Assembly (NCBI RefSeq): GCF_039652435.2 | Contig: NZ_CP190246.1 | Location: forward strand, 124,001-188,000 | Length of the DNA: 64,000 bases | Origin: Niabella insulamsoli | GTDB lineage: Bacteria > Bacteroidota > Bacteroidia > Chitinophagales > Chitinophagaceae | Direction of reading: 5' to 3' | Shown: one piece after another, positions 34,590 to 43,027 of the stretch | Layout of the letters: the number at the start of each line of letters is the position of its first letter | Position numbering within the stretch: position 1 is the first letter of the stretch | Made by a program: the position numbers and the translations under genes | Notes under the pieces: generated by a model | Told to the model about the DNA's origin: nothing | The model's database searches: none | Seen by the model: the letters and a program-made list of their open reading frames with translations, nothing else

Positions 34590-34886
34590 CTATTTCACAG
34601 GAATAACCTGCGATTTGTTACCAGCGCTCATTTTGTTTGTAAGCAACCACATCAGCGTAAACGATGGAATAATATCCATGCCCGGCAGGGCCTCTTCGAT
34701 AAAATTAAAAATACCGCCAAAGACGCCTTTGGCACCACCAAAGGTTTTGGCGAAAATGATGGCAGAAACCGGCGCCCAAATGACGTCGGAAAATTCGCCC
34801 ACGCCTGGTATGGCAAAGGAAAGATAACCGATGGCGTCCATAATAATACAAAACAACAAAGACGGAGACTTTTTGATTTGATCCAT
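34590..34886 (-). CDS. Small membrane protein, function unknown
   Basis: A 98-residue protein with hydrophobic stretches at about residues 9-30 (LLFCIIMDAIGYLSFAIPG) and 36-60, and a third near 74-84, so probably two to three membrane passes. The segments GEFSDVIWAPVSAIIF, FGGAKGVFGGIFNFIEEALPG and DIIPSFTLMWLL resemble a conserved small membrane family of Bacteroidota; I know no assigned function. It lies upstream of asd on the same strand, but asd has its own promoter between them. Confidence 0.65.
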   Translation of the reverse strand: MDQIKKSPSLLFCIIMDAIGYLSFAIPGVGEFSDVIWAPVSAIIFAKTFGGAKGVFGGIFNFIEEALPGMDIIPSFTLMWLLTNKMSAGNKSQVIPVK

Positions 34887-34983
34887 GTTTATTTGATTTC
34901 TTTTAAGATAGTTTCTTTTCCTTAATCGTTGTCAGTTGCCGGGCGCTTCACCGGCTTTTTTCGTTTGTTTACCGGAAATGCAA

Positions 34984-35004
34984 AGAGGCCGTCGAACGGC
35001 CTCT
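34984..35004 (-). terminator. Hairpin after PfkB-family kinase gene
   Basis: AGAGGCCGT (34984-34992), loop CGA, ACGGCCTCT (34996-35004): a perfect 9-bp stem 24 bp past the kinase stop. The T-tract after it on the minus strand is weak (TTTGCATTT). Confidence 0.6.
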
Positions 35005-35027
35005 CCACAATATAGCTACATATTTTT

Positions 35028-35948
35028 TTACAGTTCAGCCTGATAATTAGTAAGTTCTTTGAACTGCTGTACGCGATTGTTGATGTCTTCCTTCGTGATT
35101 TCTTTCAGTCGGGTGGTACCAAACTTTTCAACACAAAAACTCGCCATCGCACTTCCCACAATGATCGCAGCTTTCATGTTTTCAAAAGAAATATCGCGGG
35201 TCTTGGCCAGGTAGCCGATAAATCCGCCGGCAAAGGTATCGCCCGCGCCAGTGGGGTCAAATACTTCCTCCAAAGGAAGCGCAGGAGCTACAAAAACTTT
35301 GTCTTCGTGAAACAGAAGGGCGCCGTGTTCCCCTTTTTTAATAATCAGATATTTTGGCCCCATGGTTAGAATTTTCTTTGCCGCTTTAACCAAAGAATAC
35401 TCCGCCGTAAGCTGGCGCGCTTCGCTATCGTTCACGAGCAATACATCGATTTTGCTGATGACTTCTTCCAGTTCCGGTAAAGCGATGTCCATCCAGAAAT
35501 TCATGGTGTCCAGCACAATCAGCTTGGGCTTTTGGGTAAGCTGCCGGATCACACTCAGTTGAACCGCCGGAGCAAGGTTGCCGAGCATCAGAAATTCCGC
35601 ACCCTGGTAACTTTCAGGAATGACCGGCTTAAAATCGCCCAACACATTTAGCTCGGTAACAAGCGTGTCGCGGGTGTTCATGTCCAGGTGATAGCGGCCC
35701 GACCAAAAGAATGATTTTCTGTCGGGAACAATTTCTACCGCTTCGGTAGCCACGCCGCGGGCTTGCAGCGCTTCCAGCTCTTCTTTTGGAAAATCATAAC
35801 CCACCACCGAAACCTGCTTCACAGGCTGCGTGAAATACGCCGCGGCATAAGCAATATAGGTGCCGGCTCCGCCTATAATTTTATCAGATTTTCCAAACGG
35901 GGTTTCAATATCATCAAAGGCCATCGAGCCTACAACAATTACAGACAT
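35028..35948 (-). CDS. PfkB-family sugar/nucleoside kinase
   Basis: A 306-residue cytoplasmic kinase of the ribokinase/PfkB family, which phosphorylates a hydroxyl on a sugar or nucleoside. The N-terminal IVVGSMAFDDIETPFG and IIGGAGTYIAYAAAYF form the substrate-side glycine motif. The C-terminal signature VFDPTGAGDTFAGGFIGYL near residue 230 holds the anion hole and catalytic Asp. VLLVNDSEARQLT near 170 is typical of the group. It cannot be assigned to ribokinase, fructokinase or adenosine kinase by eye. It stands alone, with a -7 box (TACATTTG, 35990-35997) 42 bp upstream. Confidence 0.88.
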   Translation of the reverse strand: MSVIVVGSMAFDDIETPFGKSDKIIGGAGTYIAYAAAYFTQPVKQVSVVGYDFPKEELEALQARGVATEAVEIVPDRKSFFWSGRYHLDMNTRDTLVTELNVLGDFKPVIPESYQGAEFLMLGNLAPAVQLSVIRQLTQKPKLIVLDTMNFWMDIALPELEEVISKIDVLLVNDSEARQLTAEYSLVKAAKKILTMGPKYLIIKKGEHGALLFHEDKVFVAPALPLEEVFDPTGAGDTFAGGFIGYLAKTRDISFENMKAAIIVGSAMASFCVEKFGTTRLKEITKEDINNRVQQFKELTNYQAEL

Positions 35949-35989
35949 TATTAAATATTATTTGAATTTATAATCAGATTGTGTCGCCG

Positions 35990-35997
35990 CAAATGTA
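35990..35997 (-). promoter_or_regulatory. -7 box upstream of PfkB-family kinase gene
   Basis: TACATTTG on the minus strand, an exact TAnnTTTG match, 42 bp before the kinase ATG. The rest of the 170-bp gap to rpoN holds an imperfect inverted repeat (TATCGCA at 36067-36073, TGCGATA at 36090-36096) without a T-run. Confidence 0.4.
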
Positions 35998-36119
35998 AGG
36001 CTTTGAGCAGGAAGTTTTGAGAACACCGGCTGATAATAAAGCGAGTACCATATCTTATGAACGCGTTATCGCACTTAGCGGAATGCTTATGCGATAGTTC
36101 GTTCCACGCTGCTAGAAAA

Positions 36120-37613
36120 CTAAATAAGTTCTTTTCTTAAACGGGCCACGGGGATATTGAGCTGTTCGCGATATTTGGCCACGGTGCGGCGCGCAATATT
36201 ATACCCCTTCTCCTGGAGCAGTTCGGTCAGTTTTTCATCACTAAAAGGATGCCTTTTATTTTCTGATTCGATCATGTCGCTCAAAATCTTTTTCACCTCG
36301 CGGGTAGACACCTCTTCTCCGCTATCCGTGCTCAACGATTCGCTGAAAAAGAATTTCAAACGATAGGTTCCAAATTCGGTTTGCACAAACTTGCTATTGG
36401 CCACGCGGCTTACTGTGGAAATATCAAGCTGGGTGATTTCGGCAATATCCTTCAGGATCATGGGTTTGAGCGTCGTTTCGTCACCGGTAAGAAAAAATTC
36501 TTCCTGGTGGTTCATGATGGCGCTCATGGTATCGAGCAGGGTATGCTGCCGCTGTTTGATGGCGTCAATAAACCATTTGGCCGCATCTATTTTTTGCTTG
36601 ATGAAAAGCACGGCTTCTTTTTGCTGCCTGTCTTTCTTGGTGCCCCGGCTGTATTCTTTCATCATGTCTTTATACCCTTCGCTGATGCGCAGTTCGGGCG
36701 CATTGCGGCTGTTGAGGGTCAGCTCCAGCTTGCTGTTATTATTTAAGATAAAGAAGTCGGGTACCACATAACTTTCTGCTTTGTTGACGGAGCCGATATT
36801 GCCGCCGGGCTTAGGATTAAGGCGGATAATCTGTTGCATAACTTCTTTCAGCTCTTCGTCTTCAAGCCCCAGGCCACGCTGAATTTTTTCGTAATGCTTT
36901 TTTGTAAACTCGTCAAAATACTTTTCAATGGCCGTAATGGCCAGGTCCACGTCCTTTCCTTCGTGCTTTTGCCGCCTCAACTGCAATAAAAGGCATTCGG
37001 GCAAATCGCGCGCGCCCACGCCGGGAGGGTCAAATTGCTGGATCTGCGTAATGATGTTATCAACCTCTTCTACCGTTGTTTGAATGTTTTGCCTGAAGGC
37101 CAGATCGTCTACCAAAGCCGGAGTATCCCGGCGCAGATAACCATCTTCATCAATACTTCCGATGATATGTTCGGCAATTTTTTTCTGCTGGTCATCCAAA
37201 GAAAGCAGCCCCAGCTGGCTCACCATCAAATCGTAAAAAGAAGTTTCTGTTTTGATGGGCAACTGACGATTCTCATCATCGTCGGCATAATTTTCATCGC
37301 GCGTTTTATACTCTGCTATTTCGCCGTCATCGTCGTGCAGATATTCCGTTACATCAATATTTTCATAATCATCGGCGCTTCCGTCCTGCTCCTCATAGTT
37401 ATCCGCATCATCGGCGCCATCGCTAAACTCGTCCGCATAAGGGTCTTCGTCCTGGTGGGCCTCGTCAACCTCAAGCGCGGGGTTCGCTTCCAGCTCTTCT
37501 TTAATTCTTTCCTCTAAATTTGCAGTAGGAACCTGCAGCAACTTCATCAATTGAATTTGCTGAGGGGATAGTTTTTGTAAAAGCTTTTGTTGTAAGGATT
37601 GACCTAGAGCCAC
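36120..37613 (-). CDS. rpoN: RNA polymerase sigma-54 factor
   Basis: The alternative sigma factor that reads -24/-12 promoters and needs an AAA+ enhancer-binding protein. The 497 residues show region I (QQKLLQKLSPQQIQLMKLLQ), rich in Gln and Leu. An acidic region II follows (about residues 50-115, mostly Asp/Glu), then the core-binding and DNA-binding parts, ending in the RpoN box ARRTVAKYREQL just before the C-terminus. The start is GTG at 37611-37613, which gives the expected MALGQSLQQKL N-terminus. No bacterial enhancer-binding protein is in this window. A -7 box (TACCTTTG, 37676-37683) lies 62 bp upstream. Confidence 0.96.
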   Translation of the reverse strand: MALGQSLQQKLLQKLSPQQIQLMKLLQVPTANLEERIKEELEANPALEVDEAHQDEDPYADEFSDGADDADNYEEQDGSADDYENIDVTEYLHDDDGEIAEYKTRDENYADDDENRQLPIKTETSFYDLMVSQLGLLSLDDQQKKIAEHIIGSIDEDGYLRRDTPALVDDLAFRQNIQTTVEEVDNIITQIQQFDPPGVGARDLPECLLLQLRRQKHEGKDVDLAITAIEKYFDEFTKKHYEKIQRGLGLEDEELKEVMQQIIRLNPKPGGNIGSVNKAESYVVPDFFILNNNSKLELTLNSRNAPELRISEGYKDMMKEYSRGTKKDRQQKEAVLFIKQKIDAAKWFIDAIKQRQHTLLDTMSAIMNHQEEFFLTGDETTLKPMILKDIAEITQLDISTVSRVANSKFVQTEFGTYRLKFFFSESLSTDSGEEVSTREVKKILSDMIESENKRHPFSDEKLTELLQEKGYNIARRTVAKYREQLNIPVARLRKELI

Positions 37614-37675
37614 AGTTCAAAAATTTGCGCCTGCCTGTCGGCCTGGCGGGTTATCAAAAATCGAGCCTAATTTTG

Positions 37676-37683
37676 CAAAGGTA
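37676..37683 (-). promoter_or_regulatory. -7 box upstream of rpoN
   Basis: TACCTTTG on the minus strand, an exact TAnnTTTG match, 62 bp before the rpoN GTG. The leader between them holds a GC-rich imperfect palindrome (37630-37650). Confidence 0.4.
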
Positions 37684-37726
37684 AATATGTAGGCAACATG
37701 AAATATTTTTTATTGTTGTTTTATTA

Positions 37727-38476
37727 GTGTATATTTTTGGGTTAGTGAGCGTTACTGCGCGAATTCCGATTGCTTTTTTTCACAATATTTTAAACCGCGC
37801 TGCCTGTTTATTTGTTGTCTGTACGAAAACCCGTATCCTGTTTGCCACATTTAAAAATCTGCATTCTATCAATACGAAAAGCCATAACGAAGAAGAATTA
37901 AAGTTGTTGCAAACAGAGGTGGGTAACGGCAACAGCGCTGCCTTCACCCAGTTGTATGGGTTATTTTTTAAGCGTCTTTACACTTTTTCTTTTTCCATCG
38001 TGCGCGTACCGGAGACCGCTACCGAAGTGGTGGAAGACGTATTTATTAAATTATGGATGAAACGGCAAATCATCCAATCTGTCGAAAACTTGTCGGTTTA
38101 TCTGTATGTTTCGGTAAAAAACCAGTCGCTCAACCGCCTCGCTGCCAAAGCCAGCCAGTGGAAAGCCATGGACATCGACGAGCTGGTGCCCGACCTGGCG
38201 CTGCTCGAAGAAGACCCGCTTGGGCAAATCATCAGTAAAGAAACGCTTCAAAAATTTAATCAGGCGGTAGAAGATTTACCGCCGCGCTGTAAAATGATTT
38301 TCAAACTGGTTCGCGAAGATGGGCTTCGTTACCAGGAGGTGTCGGATATCCTCAATATCTCCATCAACACCATTGATGTGCAAATGGCTACTGCCGTAAA
38401 GCGCATCTCCCAGTCGCTTGGCCTGGCAAAAAAACGGCCTGTCAGTTTCTTTTCAAGAAGAAATAAAAAAAATTAG
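37727..38476 (+). CDS. ECF-type RNA polymerase sigma factor (FecI-like)
   Basis: Directs RNA polymerase to the polysaccharide-utilisation genes downstream when released by the FecR partner. Region 2 (AAFTQLYGLFFKRLYTFSFSIV, with ATEVVEDVFIKLWMKR) begins near residue 70 of the open frame. Region 4 (LPPRCKMIFKLVREDGLRYQEV, then ISINTIDVQMATAVKRI) lies at about 185-230. The frame opens with a GTG at 37727, but the first 50-55 residues look unlike the family. The true start is probably later (for example TTG 37904, or a non-ATG codon near 37859); no in-frame ATG precedes region 2. It is 66 bp upstream of its FecR partner. Confidence 0.85.
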   Translation: MYIFGLVSVTARIPIAFFHNILNRAACLFVVCTKTRILFATFKNLHSINTKSHNEEELKLLQTEVGNGNSAAFTQLYGLFFKRLYTFSFSIVRVPETATEVVEDVFIKLWMKRQIIQSVENLSVYLYVSVKNQSLNRLAAKASQWKAMDIDELVPDLALLEEDPLGQIISKETLQKFNQAVEDLPPRCKMIFKLVREDGLRYQEVSDILNISINTIDVQMATAVKRISQSLGLAKKRPVSFFSRRNKKN

Positions 38477-38542
38477 CCGCCGCATAGTAGATGCGCTTTT
38501 TTTTCCTGTCCTTTTAAAATACAGGCGTTTGCACTTGCTATT

Positions 38543-39616
38543 ATGGCGATTGATGAGCACATATGGAAATTAATGTCGCGTGTTATTTTTGGGGAAGCGA
38601 CCACTGACGAAATAGCGCAGTTTCAAGATCATTGTGCGCAAGACCCGGTGTTACAAGAGCAATATCAAACGCTGGCGCAGCTTTTTCAAACAAATGGAAG
38701 TTTGGCCGATGCCGCTGCCATCAGCTACGAACTACAGGCGCAAAACCTGCTGAAGCGGGCCGAAAAAATCCAGCAACAAAATCTTACACGGAAGCAGGCT
38801 AAAAGCCACCGCATGAAATACTGGGTAGCGGCGGCCTCCGTTGTGGTGGGCCTGCTCGCGGCCTGGGGGATATGGGAAATTAGCAGGAAGGCGGATGCGC
38901 CGGCGCCGCGTTTGGCGATTGCTGCGCCCGAGGGACAGCGAAAATCAATTAAACTTAAAGATGGCACCGTGGTTTGGTTGAACGGCGGCTCTTCGCTACA
39001 TTATATAAACGATTTTAACGCGTCCGCCCGGGAAGTAAAACTGGAAGGGGAAGCTTATTTTGACGTGGTAAAAGACGCCTCGAAGCCATTTATTGTGCAT
39101 GCCGGCAAGGTGTTAATCAAGGTATTGGGCACCGCTTTCAATGTAAAAGCGTACCCGGAAGATGCTGATGTGACCACTTCTTTATACCGGGGTTTGGTCA
39201 GCGTATCAAGACAAGACGAAGAGGCGCAGCCCATCCTGCTCTATCCACATCAAAAGCTAACGATGCCCAACCAACTTGAGGCTTCCGGCGCGTTTGTCGC
39301 CGACCTGGCCGCATCGGCGATGGCTGCAAAAGTGGAGTTTCTCGACAGCTCCCAAACAGAACCCGAACGCGTTGAAACTTCCTGGATCTATAACCGGCTC
39401 GAGTTTCGGGGCGACGATTTTCTAACGCTGAGCCATAAAATGCAGCATTGGTTTAATACAAAAATTCATTTTTTGGATGAGCCGGCGAAGCAAATGCGCT
39501 TTAACGGTTCGTTTCAGCAGGAAACCCTTGAGCAGGCGCTCAAAGCGCTTCAACTTGCCAATTCTTTCACTTATAAAATAGAAAATAATGAGGTATTTAT
39601 TTATTCAGATCCATAG
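38543..39616 (+). CDS. FecR-family anti-sigma / signal transducer
   Basis: A 357-residue inner-membrane protein that holds the ECF sigma factor encoded just upstream and is triggered by the STN domain of the SusC receptor encoded just downstream. A cytoplasmic N-terminal part of about 92 residues is followed by one membrane helix (YWVAAASVVVGLLAAWGIW). The periplasmic FecR domain starts near IAAPEGQRKSIKLKDGTVVWLNGGSS and holds VKLEGEAYFDV and IKVLGTAFNVKAYPED. The C-terminal DUF4974-type domain ends FTYKIENNEVFIYSD. The order sigma/FecR/SusC/SusD is a standard transenvelope signalling unit. Confidence 0.94.
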   Translation: MAIDEHIWKLMSRVIFGEATTDEIAQFQDHCAQDPVLQEQYQTLAQLFQTNGSLADAAAISYELQAQNLLKRAEKIQQQNLTRKQAKSHRMKYWVAAASVVVGLLAAWGIWEISRKADAPAPRLAIAAPEGQRKSIKLKDGTVVWLNGGSSLHYINDFNASAREVKLEGEAYFDVVKDASKPFIVHAGKVLIKVLGTAFNVKAYPEDADVTTSLYRGLVSVSRQDEEAQPILLYPHQKLTMPNQLEASGAFVADLAASAMAAKVEFLDSSQTEPERVETSWIYNRLEFRGDDFLTLSHKMQHWFNTKIHFLDEPAKQMRFNGSFQQETLEQALKALQLANSFTYKIENNEVFIYSDP

Positions 39617-39708
39617 ATTTTGCATTTACCGGCTGCCAGATTTGCAAGTCGCAGCAATTGCACTACCAAAAGCTTTTCTCTTCAAGAGTTCATTAAAACC
39701 ATATCAAA

Positions 39709-42700
39709 ATGAAGTGCCAGTATAAAGATGAAAACCATCTCAACAAAACTAAAGTTCTAATTGCCATGAAACTGACGATTCTGCTTTCACTATTTTTCAC
39801 GGTTACGCTAAACGCCACGGGCTTTGGGCAGGAGCGGCTATCGCTCAGAGTAAAAAAGACAGCGATTGCGGACGTGTTAAGGACCATCGAGCAGCAATCA
39901 GGCTACCGGTTTTTATACAATGAAAACATTGCCGGCCTGCAGCAAAAAGTGTCTATCAATACGGCTTCGGCTACTGTTGATGAAATTCTGCCGGTATTGT
40001 TGTTTCGTACCGATATGACCTGGCAGAAATTAGAGAACAAACTTATTGTGATAAAAGAAGACCCTCTTGCGGTTAAAGACGTGACGGTAACAGGTTTCGT
40101 GAAGGACAGTTCCGGCGCAGCGCTATCGGGCGTTTCGGTGCAGGTGAAGAACACCGATATCGGAACGGTGACGGATAATGAGGGTGCTTTTACGATTAAT
40201 GTACCCGACGCCAACAGCATTCTTGTTTTTTCGCGTGTGGGATATCAAAACCTCGAAAGGAATTTGAATGGCAGCACCAGTTTAAATATTGTGCTGCTCG
40301 CTTCGCAGGAAGTATTAGACCAGGTGGTGGTGGTAGGTTATGGAACACAGCGCAAGCGCGACCTGACCGGCTCCATCGCATCTGTCAGCGGCGACGAAAT
40401 AGCGCGGATGCCCAATACCAACCCCATCAGCTCCCTGCAGGGTAAGGTGGCCGGCCTGACCATTTCAAACTCGGGGTCGCCGGGGGCCGCGCCTACTGTG
40501 CGCGTACGAGGTATTAACAGTACCAACAGCGCCAGCCCTCTGTATGTGGTCGATGGTATACTTCAGGATAATATCGACTATTTAAACCCGGCAGATATTG
40601 AATCAATCGACGTTTTGAGAGATCCATCATCTATTGCAATTTACGGTTTGAGTGGTGCAAACGGTGTGATAGCAGTGACCACTAAAAAGGCCGCACGAGG
40701 ACAAACAAGGGTTAACCTCAACAGCAGTGTAGGTTTTAGTGAAGTACGCCGAAAAATTGCCGTCACTGATGCGGACGGGTTCAAAAAATTATATAGCGCG
40801 CAGTTGTCGAATCTGGGCGCCACTCCTTTCGATTTTTCAAACTATGAAGCCAATACTGACTGGCAAGACCAAATACTACGCAAGGCAATGTTTACTAATC
40901 ACAGCCTAAGCCTCTCTAATAGCGGGGAAAAAACAACCACCTATTTTAACCTGGGCTATAATAAGCAGGAAGGTGTTGTGAAATATGGAAGTTATGAAAG
41001 GTTTGTGGCAAGGTTAAATGAGGAAATACGGATTACTAAAAGCATAAAAGTAGGGGCGGATGTTACGGGAACCTATTGGAACACCAATCCTACTTCGGTG
41101 AGCCTTACTAATGCCCTGTGGGCAGCTCCCATTGTGCCGATTCAGGCGGGCGAAGATTTATACTATAGTATGCCATCTTTTCAAAGAGCGCAGGTGGGCA
41201 ATCCTGTGGCGACGTTAAACCGGAACAATAATACATCCATTAGCCGTGGATATCGTTTTGTGGGAAGCGCTTTCGCAGAGTTTAAAATTTTGAACCAGTT
41301 CACGTGGAAGTCAACATTTTATACTGACTTAGGCTTTAATACATCAAGAGACTACGCACCGCTTCCTTACCGGTTTATCAACCTGGGAGAAATGGGCGGC
41401 GCTACCGACACTACCTTTAACGACAGGCAGTTTACCAGTGTAAGTCAAAGTCAAAGGGAATATAGAAAATTCCAACAGGATCATACCCTAACCTGGGATA
41501 AAAACTTCGGAGGTGGGCATCGATTAACCGCTATGGGTGGTTTTACAACGGTTTATACCGATAACACAGGCTTGAGTGGTAATAGAAGAGATACTACCTT
41601 AAATATTCCCAACAATCCTGATTTTTGGTATATTGATGTAGCGAACATTAATAACCCAGGAACGTATGGCGGTAGCGGCGGTAAAAATTCTTTGGCTGGT
41701 GCATTTGCACGCGTAAGTTATGCTTTTAAAAACAGGTATCTGTTAAACGCAACGGTAAGAAGGGATGGCAGCTCTAAATTTGCACCCGATAACAGGTGGG
41801 GTACCTTTGGAAGCGTTGGCGCCGGCTGGGTAATCAGCGATGAAAATTTCTTCAGCGCCGTTGGCCCTGTGAATTTTTTAAAGCTGAGAGCTGCCTGGGG
41901 TAAAATTGGTAACTCAAACGGCGTTGCTGATAATCTTTATCAGCCAGGTGTTTCCAACGCTTCTACTGCCATTTTTGGCGATAATATCTACACCTCTGTT
42001 CAGGCGGCCTACATACCCGATCCTAACCTGCATTGGGAAGTTGTTCGCGGTATTGATGTGGGTTTGGATATCCGGGCTTTTGATGATCGCTTCAATGCAG
42101 AAATTAACTGGTACGATAGAACTACTTCCGATATTCTTACCAGCCTCGAAATACCCAACGACAGCAGGAGGTATTTTACCAACCTGGGAAAAATTACCAA
42201 CAGGGGTATTGAAGTAGCTGCCGGCTGGAAAGAGAGTTTTGAAAGTGGCTTCAGCTATGGCATCAACGGTAATTTCAGCTATAACAAGAATACAGTTAAC
42301 TCGATTGGCGATAACTTTAATTTCCAAATCCTCGGAAATGAGGGTGCCAATAAAACTGAGTCCGGACAATCTATTGGCTATTTCTACGGTTACCAACAGA
42401 TGGGTATCTACCAGTCGCCCACTCAAATTGCAAACTCACCTTATTACGCAGGCGCTGCGCCGGGAGATATCATGTATGCCGATATTGACGGAAACGATAC
42501 AATTAATACGGCCGATCGGGCCTACCTGGGAACGCCCTTTCCTCCTTATAGCTTTGCTGCTTCTTTTACAGTGGGATACAAAGGGTTTGATCTGCTTGTG
42601 GAAGGCCAGGGAGTGGCAGGCAATAAAATATATACAGAACGGCGTACCAGCAATTTTGCTACGCTCAACTACGAAGCCAACAGGTTGAATGCGTGGACAG

Positions 42701-43017
42701 GACCGGCAACCAGCAATATCGAGCCCATACTCGATGCTACAAGAGGGAATAACTTTCTGTTTAGTTCTCATTATTTGGAACCTGGAAATTATTTCAGGTT
42801 GCGAACCGTTCAACTGGGGTACACATTAAAAGCTGATCGCATAAAAGCAATCCGGCAGGCCCGGATTTATATAAGCGGGCAAAATATTGCTACCTGGACC
42901 AAGGTTACGGGATATTCTCCTGAAGCGCCCATCTCCAGTATTTTGGGCGGCGGCGCTGATAACGGAATTTATCCGGTACCAGCTACCTACACGTTTGGTA
43001 TAAACTTTACTTTTTAA
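39709..43017 (+). CDS. SusC/RagA TonB-dependent transporter with STN domain (glucan locus)
   Basis: A 1102-residue outer-membrane transporter. A signal peptide lies within residues 20-42 (hydrophobic LTILLSLFFTVTLNATGFG), followed by an STN signalling domain at about 45-115 (IADVLRTIEQQSGYRFLYNE, then LFRTDMTWQKLENKLIVI). Next come the carboxypeptidase-like domain (TGFVKDSSGAALSGVSVQV) and the plug, with VVVVGYGTQRKRDLTGSI and LRDPSSIAIYGLSGANGVIAVTTKK. The barrel ends in FGINFTF with a terminal Phe. The STN domain and the sigma/FecR genes upstream mean it senses as well as imports. Start ATG 39709 is kept; ATG 39766 is an alternative. Confidence 0.94.
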   Translation: MKCQYKDENHLNKTKVLIAMKLTILLSLFFTVTLNATGFGQERLSLRVKKTAIADVLRTIEQQSGYRFLYNENIAGLQQKVSINTASATVDEILPVLLFRTDMTWQKLENKLIVIKEDPLAVKDVTVTGFVKDSSGAALSGVSVQVKNTDIGTVTDNEGAFTINVPDANSILVFSRVGYQNLERNLNGSTSLNIVLLASQEVLDQVVVVGYGTQRKRDLTGSIASVSGDEIARMPNTNPISSLQGKVAGLTISNSGSPGAAPTVRVRGINSTNSASPLYVVDGILQDNIDYLNPADIESIDVLRDPSSIAIYGLSGANGVIAVTTKKAARGQTRVNLNSSVGFSEVRRKIAVTDADGFKKLYSAQLSNLGATPFDFSNYEANTDWQDQILRKAMFTNHSLSLSNSGEKTTTYFNLGYNKQEGVVKYGSYERFVARLNEEIRITKSIKVGADVTGTYWNTNPTSVSLTNALWAAPIVPIQAGEDLYYSMPSFQRAQVGNPVATLNRNNNTSISRGYRFVGSAFAEFKILNQFTWKSTFYTDLGFNTSRDYAPLPYRFINLGEMGGATDTTFNDRQFTSVSQSQREYRKFQQDHTLTWDKNFGGGHRLTAMGGFTTVYTDNTGLSGNRRDTTLNIPNNPDFWYIDVANINNPGTYGGSGGKNSLAGAFARVSYAFKNRYLLNATVRRDGSSKFAPDNRWGTFGSVGAGWVISDENFFSAVGPVNFLKLRAAWGKIGNSNGVADNLYQPGVSNASTAIFGDNIYTSVQAAYIPDPNLHWEVVRGIDVGLDIRAFDDRFNAEINWYDRTTSDILTSLEIPNDSRRYFTNLGKITNRGIEVAAGWKESFESGFSYGINGNFSYNKNTVNSIGDNFNFQILGNEGANKTESGQSIGYFYGYQQMGIYQSPTQIANSPYYAGAAPGDIMYADIDGNDTINTADRAYLGTPFPPYSFAASFTVGYKGFDLLVEGQGVAGNKIYTERRTSNFATLNYEANRLNAWTGPATSNIEPILDATRGNNFLFSSHYLEPGNYFRLRTVQLGYTLKADRIKAIRQARIYISGQNIATWTKVTGYSPEAPISSILGGGADNGIYPVPATYTFGINFTF

Positions 43018-43027
43018 TGAAATTAAA

